A stretch of 64,000 nt of DNA, taken from positions 1 through 64,000 of the forward strand of contig QCUJ01000001.1 in NCBI GenBank assembly GCA_003210795.1, read 5' to 3'. The stretch's first letter is position 1. The number at the start of each line of letters is the position of its first letter. The notes beneath the pieces are model-generated. The model saw only the letters and a program-made list of their open reading frames with translations. It was not told where the DNA came from and ran no database searches. Below are positions 10,305-18,516 of the stretch, piece after piece. Both the position numbers and the translations under genes were made by a program. The stretch is from Synechococcus sp. AG-679-B05 (GTDB taxonomy: Bacteria; Cyanobacteriota; Cyanobacteriia; PCC-6307; Cyanobiaceae).

Positions 10305-10771
10305 TCAGGCAAAGTCGCTTATTGGGTTAAAGAGGTCCTCGTGTCCAATTAACTCATCGTCTCCATAAGGCATGAAATCGTATTTTGTGCCAATTAAATT
10401 CGACTTTAATCTTAGATCGGTGAACGTAGGAACATAATCTTTAGTGCAAATAATGCTCTCGCTGGGTTTCTTTTGTGTCTCCCAATCGCATCTATGCATT
10501 TGTTTTTTTAACGTGATCATACCAAAAAATTTATAAGATCATCATGGATGAATATATCTTTGATTTTGGCTTTAAACATCAAGTCCTTCTTCGTTATCTC
10601 CAGGTCACCATTCAGATCTTGATACACCTTGGCTTTGATGATTCCTGGCTTCTTTTTGATCAGTTTGATGAACTCAAGTAGCTCGCCCTTGTGCTCAATT
10701 GATTTGTTGAACTCAAAAGTTTCGAATGCAAAAATCGATGTTGCTTTGATCGTTCGAATCTTGGCAGGCAT
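10305..10771 (-). pseudogene. second copy of the EF-hand-like small protein, split by a -1 frame change (ORFs 10517-10771 and 10305-10520)
   Basis: Concatenated translation aligns without gaps to 7105-7590 if a -1 shift occurs at TTTTTTG (10529-10523). Confidence 0.7.
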
Positions 10772-10936
10772 TGAAAATTATTGCATCATTGATCATTCTG
10801 GCGACTGTATTTCAAAGAGCAAGCCAGGGTAATTGTTTATGGGATGGCTTGATCAAGCTCAATCTTTGAAGGCTGAAGACGACCAAGCTGGCGAAAGCAT
10901 TGGATTGGGGCTTTGCTTTGTTTGCTTTCTCACTCA

Positions 10937-10991
10937 GTTGAGGGATGTGTCAGCTATGAATGAATGAGATCATGAAAGTACATCCCTCAAC
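10937..10991. repeat. 12-bp inverted repeat gttgagggatgt ... acatccctcaac (31-nt loop)
   Basis: Arms 10937-10948 and 10980-10991 are perfect reverse complements. Confidence 0.9.
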
Positions 10992-11383
10992 CGAAAATGA
11001 ATTACGCACGGATTCTGCTGGTCCAGCGCCAGGAGTAACTTGAAGAAACACTTTTATCAAAGCTAACAACTTACGAGCATTCAATTGTGGTCGATAAGCT
11101 CGCACATATTGAATCAACTCTCTCTGATCTTAGGCAGGTGAGAAAATAAGTCCAAAAAGCTTATTATTTTATAATCGAAAGATATTGATCGACGAATTCA
11201 AAATGTTTTGTTCTCAAAGCTCACAGGATTCAGTTGCTTTCCCCCGAGTCCTATTGCGGTATGATGGTATTAGGGAGCTGATGGAATGTACTTGAAGGCT
11301 TGATTGACGTCCGCCGATGCTTTCCAGAGGCAAGGCAATTAGCTCCTCGCTGGATGGCTCGCGATGCTCAGGAACGATTGCGA

Positions 11384-11572
11384 TCAGCAGTCATAAAATA
11401 ATTCTGCTTTCTTATCGCGCTTGAACGGTTCAGATTCCATCATCTCAGATTCATCATAGGCAGATGACCCATAGATCTTTGATACGGGAAACACCTTCTG
11501 CACCCGAAGCGATGAGATCCGTTTTGCCAGCAGTTCAAGGGACCACTTGGCTGCTGAAAGGACTTTGCTCAT
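11384..11572 (-). CDS. hypothetical small protein
   Basis: 62-aa ORF MSKVLSAAKWSLELLAKRISSLRVQKVFPVSKIYGSSAYDESEMMESEPFKRDKKAELFYDC. Confidence 0.4.
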   Translation of the reverse strand: MSKVLSAAKWSLELLAKRISSLRVQKVFPVSKIYGSSAYDESEMMESEPFKRDKKAELFYDC

Positions 11573-11954
11573 TTGAGTTTCTTTGCTTCTGATCGATTAA
11601 TAGCAAGGGTATTTCATCGGGGCTATAGGTATTTGAATTCATATTTCACAGTGCACATGAACTGTTGACCAATGTGCCAGGTCGAGTTAAGTGCGCGTTC
11701 AGGTTTTGTTCCACTGGTTGCTACTGAGCGATTGACGTTGCTTCACCCTGACGTGCTTTGGCACCATCGCAATAACCTTGCCCCGTTCATGTTGAAGCGG
11801 GCGGTGCTAATTCGGTGGATCAGTCCTGTTAACAAGTCTGTTGTTTCAATCTGGCAGTTTTGTTGTTGTGTGATCGCCCCCCTTAATGTGTTTTGTTTGG
11901 TCGGTTTTTTCCTCGACAGGGTTTAGGTCTAAGCAAGTTGAGCTTGATTTGTGC

Positions 11955-12112
11955 TTAGCAGCACGCACAGCTGCCGCAGCACTGCTCATGTCACCCAAGC
12001 CATCAGCGCAGGATTTTGAGCAGTACCTCTTTCTGTCCTGCTCGATCCCAGAGTGTTGAGCAACGCTGCAGCCGCATGGCTCACAGACGCAGACAGTTGT
12101 CGTCTTCGTCAT
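11955..12112 (-). pseudogene. bacterial metallothionein (SmtA/BmtA-like) with a -1 frame disruption before the C-terminal Cys cluster
   Basis: Frame 0: MTKTTTVCVCEPCGCSVAQHSGIEQDRKRYCSKSCADGLGD; -1 frame continues HEQCCGSCACC-stop (CAT at 11990 to TAA at 11955). Confidence 0.75.
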
Positions 12113-12282
12113 CTGAATTCCTTACGTCTCCACCTTCTCTAGGGCAGGGTTATGAGCTCTTGCATCCCTCAACTGAGGGATTGATTCAGAACCTCGCAAC
12201 CACGTTTCCCTACCCGACTGTTTCACAAAAATAACCACGCCAGCACTCAGCCTTCCAGCGTTTGAATCCCAGACAGCTTCTC

Positions 12283-12759
12283 TCAGGGTTGCGTATTTGG
12301 GACGAGATCGATCACCACCGCTGTGGCGGGTTGGTCCGAGTTATTTCGCCAGCCATGGAGCACACCGGTTGACTCAAAGACGGCATCTCCCGCCGTCCGT
12401 TGGATTGATCGCGGGGCTGATCCATCGTCGCGGACTTCGATCAAAGTCCCTTTGATTACGTAGGCGACGCCTGGTCGCCTCTGATGCTGATGCCATGCCA
12501 CGGATCCACCAGGGTCGATCGTGATGCGTCGGGTGCGCAGCATCCTCCCGTTCATGGCGCTGAATTCCCCCGAGAGATCCAGATTGCCCAGCGGTTCAAT
12601 GCCCACCTTCGTGGTGATTGAGGGTGCGCCGTGGGGCGGCATCCGCTGTTCCTTTGCGGGGGTCACGGTCTGCACTGCGTGGTTCTCATGTGCCATCGCA
12701 GCTGTTCCCGCCATGACTAGACCCATGAGGGTGATGACCGATAGGACAGGCGCTCGCAT
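12283..12759 (-). CDS. secreted cupin-domain protein
   Basis: Signal peptide plus PGGSVAWHQHQRRPGVAYVIKGTLIEVRDDG...GDAVFESTGVLHGWRNNSDQPA. Confidence 0.85.
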   Translation of the reverse strand: MRAPVLSVITLMGLVMAGTAAMAHENHAVQTVTPAKEQRMPPHGAPSITTKVGIEPLGNLDLSGEFSAMNGRMLRTRRITIDPGGSVAWHQHQRRPGVAYVIKGTLIEVRDDGSAPRSIQRTAGDAVFESTGVLHGWRNNSDQPATAVVIDLVPNTQP

Positions 12760-13019
12760 ATCGCACTGGGATGAGTTCTTATCGATTTAACTGTTGCAGA
12801 GGCATGCATGCCTGATGTGTTCCCTTTTTTCGTTTCCTTACGTTGGCAAAAAAGTCAACCCGTTGGATCAGTCAGCCAACAGTTGTTTTAGATCTTGAAT
12901 CCGCCTTTTTCGATAAGTGGGTGTATGCAGATCATTAGTTCGGTTACGGTCGACATTGAATACTGTTCAATTGGCGTAAGAATGATTTGGGTGTAGAATG
13001 GATTGTTTGTCATATTCCA

Positions 13020-13232
13020 ATGGATAAAGAGCCCAATGGTGTTATTTCCAATATTCTCTTCTTTTCTGCGAATTTGTTTCTCTATCTGGTTCCCATCTTC
13101 ATAGGTTTTGCGATTTACAGTGAATATGGTGCTGAGCCAGTGGCAGCGTTGGCATTCCTCGCTTATCTGCCTGTGTTGGGGTTTCGTATGACGAAGATCA
13201 TCAAGGCCATCATCAAAAATGAAGTCAAATAG
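13020..13232 (+). CDS. small membrane protein (about 2 TM)
   Basis: MDKEPNGVISNILFFSANLFLYLVPIFIGFAIYSEYGAEPVAALAFLAYLPVLGFRMTKIIKAIIKNEVK. Confidence 0.65.
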   Translation: MDKEPNGVISNILFFSANLFLYLVPIFIGFAIYSEYGAEPVAALAFLAYLPVLGFRMTKIIKAIIKNEVK

Positions 13233-13494
13233 GCGTTGAGAAGTTAAGCCACTTTCATGGCCTGATCTGCATGGATCACCAGTCCTGATGGCGTTCACCT
13301 TGAACTGGTTACGAATGCTCTGGGAGTTCTTCAGCGCTTCCTCACGGGGCCTCTTGCTTTCCTTTTGACAGACATTCAGTCAGGCTTTGAACGCATGCCA
13401 TGGGTCTGTCTATGAAGACGTCTCAGCATGCTGAGCCTGAATCCTCCGTGGTTGTCGACTGAGGCTTGCTAGCAATGGCGGTTCACCATCACCA

Positions 13495-13731
13495 ATGATT
13501 TCTGTGTTGATTCCTGGGGCAATCACGTTCCTACCCGCGTTGTTGTTGCAAGCAGCGGGCATTCCTGAATCTGCTGAGCCGATTCGTTTTCTTCCGGATG
13601 ACGCCCAGGTGGCCTGCCGAGCAATTCTTCCCCAGTGCTTCCGCCTCGAGGACTGGGCCAGGCTTTGTCGGGATCAGCTGGACATTCGCGAATCCCATCC
13701 GGTGGCCTGTGAACTCGCCGAAGAGTCCTGA
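13495..13731 (+). CDS. small hypothetical protein
   Basis: 78-aa ORF with natural composition, adjacent to the conserved block. Confidence 0.5.
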   Translation: MISVLIPGAITFLPALLLQAAGIPESAEPIRFLPDDAQVACRAILPQCFRLEDWARLCRDQLDIRESHPVACELAEES

Positions 13732-14100
13732 TCAGGGTTGGTGCTGCTGCACCACAGTCCGCAGTTGTTCGGCGTCCAGTTCGGTGACCACAAACACCTC
13801 CTGGGCCATGGAACCTTTGCGAGCCATCATTTTGTATCCACCACGAATGGGTGCTGAAACCCTGAGCTGCAGCGTCTGGCAACGTCCTCTCACGCGGCTG
13901 ATCACCGCCGGAGTGATGGTCTGGATCCCTCGCTCTTTGGCAAGACGCTTCAACAGGGGAATCAACCCGTCAACGTAGGTGCTGTGCGTAACGACGACCC
14001 GGCCCAATTCAGTAATAAACCCTGAGATCGGCGCGACCCTAGCCAGCCTGGCTATGCCGTAGACAGCTCCGCGTGTCGTGATGCTGAAATCCGTCGACAC
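13732..14100 (-). CDS. DUF2103-like predicted metal-binding protein
   Basis: RVVVTHSTYVDGLIPLLKRLAKERGIQTITPAVISRVRG...PIRGGYKMMARKGSMAQEVFVVTEL. Confidence 0.7.
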   Translation of the reverse strand: MSTDFSITTRGAVYGIARLARVAPISGFITELGRVVVTHSTYVDGLIPLLKRLAKERGIQTITPAVISRVRGRCQTLQLRVSAPIRGGYKMMARKGSMAQEVFVVTELDAEQLRTVVQQHQP

Positions 14101-14308
14101 CCTGCGTGATGCAGTGTCTGGTCCCTTGACGGATCGCTGTGGTATTCAGGCCCGGATGCTCACGGCAGAACTGCATGGTGATGAAGTGCGTGGCCTCGCT
14201 CTTTGTCCCGGGCGTGTTGTGCGTTTTGTACTGGATGCCCAGACCAGTCGACTGAGCACGGTTGATTTGTTGCGTCTCACGCAGACCAGCCGTAAACCAG
14301 CGGCTTGA
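14078..14308 (+). CDS. conserved hypothetical protein
   Basis: 76-aa ORF; 5' end overlaps the divergent DUF2103 gene. Confidence 0.6.
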   Translation: MMLKSVDTLRDAVSGPLTDRCGIQARMLTAELHGDEVRGLALCPGRVVRFVLDAQTSRLSTVDLLRLTQTSRKPAA

Positions 14309-14605
14309 TCAGCATCGTTCCAAGGGAGCCATGGTGAGCCCTTCAGCAGTGAGTTGCTGGTGGTAGAGCTCAGCCTGCTCAAGGGGGCCGCACCACACTT
14401 CTGCTGATCCTTGACCGTCGATGCGGTTGGCAAGGGCCCAGGCCTTCTCTTCGCTGACACCGGGGATGATGCGACGCAGACAGTCCACAACATGTTGGAA
14501 GGTGTTGACGTCGTCATCCAGAACAATCACGCGCGCCTGGGGATACCGTTTGGTGGTGGCCTGCCGATCCAGCAGTGCAGCTGAGCCCGGACTGGAGTTA
14601 GTCAT
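14309..14605 (-). CDS. clpS: ATP-dependent Clp protease adaptor ClpS-like
   Basis: RVIVLDDDVNTFQHVVDCLRRIIPGVSEEKAWALANRIDGQGSAEVWCGPLEQAELYHQQL. Confidence 0.85.
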   Translation of the reverse strand: MTNSSPGSAALLDRQATTKRYPQARVIVLDDDVNTFQHVVDCLRRIIPGVSEEKAWALANRIDGQGSAEVWCGPLEQAELYHQQLTAEGLTMAPLERC

Positions 14606-14676
14606 GACAGTTGCCACCAATTGAGGTAACAGACGCATGACCTAGGTAAGATTTGAAGGCCACTTTGGTCAAGAGC

Positions 14677-14778
14677 ATGCTGTTCACACTGGGTTGGGCC
14701 TCATTAGCCGCCATGTTCAGCTTCTCGATTGCCATGGTCGTCTGGGGACGCAACGGCGACGGCACGATCAACTTCTGA
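14677..14778 (+). CDS. petN: cytochrome b6-f complex subunit PetN (33 aa)
   Basis: [33 protein letters not shown]; PetN signature MVVWGRNG; missed by ORF track because of length. Confidence 0.9.
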   Translation: MLFTLGWASLAAMFSFSIAMVVWGRNGDGTINF

Positions 14779-14782
14779 GCCA

Positions 14783-14917
14783 TTGAGTGGTCTGGAAAAC
14801 CCTGTGTTCGGCCAAGGATTGGCTCTGGTGGCCACGACCCTTCTTGTTTTTGTCACCGTCGCGATCATTTACTTGTCAGTGATCGAATGGCGTGATCGTC
14901 GCCGACGCAAGCGTTGA
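14783..14917 (+). CDS. 44-aa single-TM protein downstream of petN (TTG start inferred)
   Basis: SGLENPVFGQGLALVATTLLVFVTVAIIYLSVIEWRDRRRRKR, 4 nt after the petN stop. Confidence 0.6.
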   Translation: MSGLENPVFGQGLALVATTLLVFVTVAIIYLSVIEWRDRRRRKR

Positions 14918-14920
14918 AGC

Positions 14921-14955
14921 AACAAAAATGGGGGGGCGATACCCCCCTTTTTTGT
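14921..14955. terminator. intrinsic (bidirectional) terminator
   Basis: aacaaaaatggggggg cgat accccccttttttgtt hairpin between convergent genes. Confidence 0.85.
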
Positions 14956-14976
14956 TGGTTGTTTGATTTCAGACGC

Positions 14977-15633
14977 TCAGGATGACTGGGACTGCTTTTT
15001 CTCGGCAGCCTCCGCCATCCGTTTCTCTTTCTTGCGTCGTTCCGACGCGAGTGTTTCTTCCATCAGTTCAACGGCTTGTTGCATCCGCTCGCTGCTGGAA
15101 GCAAAGATCCCGAGATCCTTCTCGACACGTTCTTCCGGCATGCCTATCTCCTTGGAAATCTCGACAGCTCTTTTGCGCAATTCCGCTGCTTCCTCTCCTT
15201 TGAGCTCGCCATGGGCTGCTTCCAACAGCGCCAGCAATCCAACAGCCATCAGTCGGGAGTAGTGGCTTTGCTCCGGCAGGCGGAACTCCTTGATCCAGGT
15301 ATTGAAGTCATCCCCGGAGTGTTCTGACGCTGCCGCGAGGCTTGTTTCTGCAGCGCTCCTGAGCTCAGCGGCATCGAATCCATTGCTGCTGCAGATCGCA
15401 GCCATCAGATCGTCTCGATGTTCGGGAGGCCGATACCCCTGGGTGAAACGAGTGAACACCGTTACGAGGCCTACAGAGAACAGGTGGCCGGCGTTGAAGG
15501 AGTCCTGATGACTCAGAAGGTGCAGTTCAACCAGGAGTTCATCCGCGATCCTGCGATGCAGGGGCGCAATGACGTGGGGGAAGGCCTGATGAAAGGCGCG
15601 CTTGCTGTCTGCAATCGTTTGTGTGCCAGCCAA
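14977..15633 (-). CDS. thf1: photosystem II biogenesis protein Psb29/Thf1
   Basis: TIADSKRAFHQAFPHVIAPLHRRIADELLVELHLLSHQDSF...GLVTVFTRFTQGYRPPEHRDDL. Confidence 0.93.
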   Translation of the reverse strand: MAGTQTIADSKRAFHQAFPHVIAPLHRRIADELLVELHLLSHQDSFNAGHLFSVGLVTVFTRFTQGYRPPEHRDDLMAAICSSNGFDAAELRSAAETSLAAASEHSGDDFNTWIKEFRLPEQSHYSRLMAVGLLALLEAAHGELKGEEAAELRKRAVEISKEIGMPEERVEKDLGIFASSSERMQQAVELMEETLASERRKKEKRMAEAAEKKQSQSS

Positions 15634-15712
15634 CGTGCGTGCTCGATTGGATTGGCTGAGACCCTAGCGCCGCAGACATCGCCGTTAGGATTGTGCCACT
15701 CGCTTTATCTCA

Positions 15713-16306
15713 ATGATCCCCATCGTGATTGAGGAATCAGGCCGGGGGGAGAGGGCTTTTGACATCTACTCACGATTGCTTCGGGAGCGGATCATTTTTC
15801 TCGGTGAAGCAGTAACGAGCGATTCCGCAAACAGGATCGTTGCCCAAATGCTTTTCCTGGAGGCCGAGGATCCGGAAAAGGATATCTATCTGTACATCAA
15901 TTCCCCCGGTGGTTCGGTCTACGACGGCCTGGGAATCTTTGACACCATGCAGCACATCAAGCCTGATGTTCACACCGTGTGTGTTGGCTTGGCAGCAAGT
16001 ATGGGTGCCTTTCTTCTCTGTGCCGGAGCCAAGGGGAAACGTAGCAGCCTTCAGCACTCCCGCATCATGATTCACCAGCCCCTTGGTGGCGCACGCGGTC
16101 AGGCCAGTGATATCAGAATTCAGGCTGATGAAATTCTGTACCTGAAAGATCGTTTGAATCAGGAACTCTCGGAGCGTTCCGGTCAGCCTCTGGATCGCAT
16201 TCAGCAGGATACAGATCGCGATTTCTTCATGTCTCCAGCGGAGGCAGTCGCTTACGGTCTGATCGATTCTGTTATTGATAAGCGTCCAGTTCAGGCGGTT
16301 GGATGA
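15713..16306 (+). CDS. clpP: ATP-dependent Clp protease proteolytic subunit
   Basis: [43 protein letters not shown] (Ser active site), [18 protein letters not shown] (His). Confidence 0.97.
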   Translation: MIPIVIEESGRGERAFDIYSRLLRERIIFLGEAVTSDSANRIVAQMLFLEAEDPEKDIYLYINSPGGSVYDGLGIFDTMQHIKPDVHTVCVGLAASMGAFLLCAGAKGKRSSLQHSRIMIHQPLGGARGQASDIRIQADEILYLKDRLNQELSERSGQPLDRIQQDTDRDFFMSPAEAVAYGLIDSVIDKRPVQAVG

Positions 16307-16455
16307 AATCCGGTCTGCCTAGTAAGGTCTGCCCAGTTTGTGAGAGACCATTCCAATGGCGTAAAGCCTGGAGGAATAATTGGGATTCAGTGATTTACTG
16401 CTCTGAACGATGTAGGAAGCGCAAAAATTTGATTAACAAACAAAACACTGATTGA
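16303..16455 (+). CDS. DUF2256 zinc-ribbon-like small protein (50 aa)
   Basis: [54 protein letters not shown] overlap with clpP stop. Confidence 0.85.
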   Translation: MKSGLPSKVCPVCERPFQWRKAWRNNWDSVIYCSERCRKRKNLINKQNTD

Positions 16456-16489
16456 ACGCAATCAATGTTTTTTACATGTCTTTCCATAA

Positions 16490-16520
16490 AAAATGCTCTG
16501 GTTTTTGGCCAGAGCATTTT
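16490..16520. terminator. intrinsic bidirectional terminator
   Basis: aaaatgctctgg tttttgg ccagagcatttt, between convergent clpP/DUF2256 and ftsH. Confidence 0.9.
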
Positions 16521-16542
16521 GTTGGTTCGTCGGTTTAATTAT

Positions 16543-18459
16543 TCAATCAAGAGTCACTACCGTTCTTTCTTTGTCGGGAACGCTGGTGAACTCAGCAACT
16601 ATTGATGCAAATTCGTCGCCATCCATCGTTTCCTTCTCAATGAGAAGTTCAACCAGGCGATCCATGGCCTCGCGATTGGCAGCAACAACAGCCACTGTGT
16701 CCTCGTAGCAGCGCTTCACCATATTGCGAACCTGAATGTCAATTTGCTGAGAAATTGATTCGGAGACATCGCTCCGCGACATCAAATCACGCCCAAGGAA
16801 TACCTCCTGGCCACCACCTTCAAGGGCGATTGGACCAAGGTCGCTCATGCCGTAGCGCGTCACCATCTGTCTTGCCAAAGACGCAACCATCTGGATGTCT
16901 CCGCCAGCACCGGTGGTCACTTCCTCGTGGCCAAAGACAACGTCCTCAGCTGCACGTCCGCCCAAAGCACCCATGATGCGAGCCTTGAGCTGTGCTCGTG
17001 TGACAAGGGTTTGTTCTTCGTCTGGTGAGAACCACGTCAATCCTTGTGCCTGTCCTCGAGGTATGAGGGTGACCTTTTGAACGGGGTCATGATCCTTAAC
17101 CAGCGTTCCTATCAAGGCGTGACCGACTTCGTGATAAGCGATCAAACGCTTGCTTCGTCCGTCCGTGAGAGGGCGACCTTCCATGCCAGCGATGATGCGA
17201 TCCACAGCATCGTCGATTTCACCTAACCCGATTGCATCCTTACGGCGACGTGCGGTGAGGATTGCAGCTTCGTTCATCAGGTTGGCCAGATCGGCACCTG
17301 TGAAGCCTGGAGTTCTGCGAGCAATACTTTCAAGTGAGAGTTCACCATCCAGCTTTTTGTTGCGGCAGTGGACATCGAGGATCGCAAGGCGACCTTTGAT
17401 GTCAGGAGCGTCAACGGTGACCTGACGATCGAATCGCCCGGGACGCATCAACGCTGAATCAAGGACATCAGGACGGTTTGTTGCGGCAATGATGATGATT
17501 CCGCTGTTGCCCTCAAAACCATCCATCTCCGTCAACAGCTGGTTGAGGGTCTGCTCACGCTCATCGTTACCACCGCCGATGCCGGCGCCACGCTGGCGAC
17601 CAACGGCATCAATTTCATCGATGAAGATCAGGCAGGGGCTGTTTTCTTTTGCCTTTTTGAACAGATCACGAACTCGGCTGGCTCCGACTCCGACGAACAT
17701 TTCGACGAACTCAGATCCTGAAAGAGAGAAGAAAGGGACGCCTGCTTCGCCGGCGATTGCTTTAGCCAGCAGTGTTTTGCCAGTTCCCGGTGGACCCACC
17801 AGAAGGAGACCACGGGGAATTTGAGCACCCACGGAGGTGAAACGCTCGGGTTGCTTGAGGAAGGTGACAACCTCTTGGAGTTCCTGCTTTGCCTCAGTGA
17901 CACCGGCGACGTCGTCAAACATCACGCCGGTTTCTGCATCCATCATGAACTTCGCCTTGCTTTTGCCGAACTGCATGGCCTGGCCAGGACCCCCTGGCAT
18001 ACCGCTGTTCCGGCGGGCCAGGAAGATCAGGGAACCGATCAGCAAGAGAGGGAAGAGCAGGTTGCCGAGTAGTCCCAGTGCAGGTGGGGCTGTCCGCGGG
18101 GGATGGATGTCGAAGCTGATGCCCTCCTCTTTGAGGGTGTTCACCAGTTCCGGGGCGAGACCGGGAAGATCAACGCGCAGTCTTTGAACCCGATTGTCGA
18201 GGTCGGGATCGACGGCTTCGATCACGGCGTTACGACCACCGTCGTAGATGTCTACGGCAGTGACTCGGCCAGCTTCCACGTAATCAAGGAAGCGTCCGTA
18301 ACTCATCCGGGCGACGGCTGCGTTGCGGGGTGCTTCCGTGGTTCCGCCACCAGAATTCATGCTGTTCAGCCCGCCGTTGCTGATCACTTGCCAGCCGATC
18401 AGCAGCACCACGCCAACCGGAAGCAACCAAAGAGCAACAGTCCGCCAGCGTTGGTTCAT
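16543..18459 (-). CDS. ftsH: ATP-dependent zinc metalloprotease FtsH
   Basis: [51 protein letters not shown] zinc motif. Confidence 0.98.
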   Translation of the reverse strand: MNQRWRTVALWLLPVGVVLLIGWQVISNGGLNSMNSGGGTTEAPRNAAVARMSYGRFLDYVEAGRVTAVDIYDGGRNAVIEAVDPDLDNRVQRLRVDLPGLAPELVNTLKEEGISFDIHPPRTAPPALGLLGNLLFPLLLIGSLIFLARRNSGMPGGPGQAMQFGKSKAKFMMDAETGVMFDDVAGVTEAKQELQEVVTFLKQPERFTSVGAQIPRGLLLVGPPGTGKTLLAKAIAGEAGVPFFSLSGSEFVEMFVGVGASRVRDLFKKAKENSPCLIFIDEIDAVGRQRGAGIGGGNDEREQTLNQLLTEMDGFEGNSGIIIIAATNRPDVLDSALMRPGRFDRQVTVDAPDIKGRLAILDVHCRNKKLDGELSLESIARRTPGFTGADLANLMNEAAILTARRRKDAIGLGEIDDAVDRIIAGMEGRPLTDGRSKRLIAYHEVGHALIGTLVKDHDPVQKVTLIPRGQAQGLTWFSPDEEQTLVTRAQLKARIMGALGGRAAEDVVFGHEEVTTGAGGDIQMVASLARQMVTRYGMSDLGPIALEGGGQEVFLGRDLMSRSDVSESISQQIDIQVRNMVKRCYEDTVAVVAANREAMDRLVELLIEKETMDGDEFASIVAEFTSVPDKERTVVTLD

Positions 18460-18516
18460 GATGCTGAGAAATGATTAAACATTGTAAAGCAGAAATCCCG
18501 ACCTTCGTGGAACGGA

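Noticed and set aside
11200-11393. Possible decayed gene fragments (…VAFPRVLLRYDGIRELMECT and …VLEGLIDVRRCFPEARQLAPRWMARDAQERLRSAVIK)
   Set aside because: Two short frames look somewhat protein-like, but there is no reference to show they were one gene.
11653-11677. gcacat N13 atgtgc inverted repeat
   Set aside because: Only 6-bp arms; too short to claim as an operator without comparative data.
11672-11926. 84-aa plus ORF overlapping the metallothionein locus
   Set aside because: No protein-like features; the minus-strand Cys pattern explains part of the region better.
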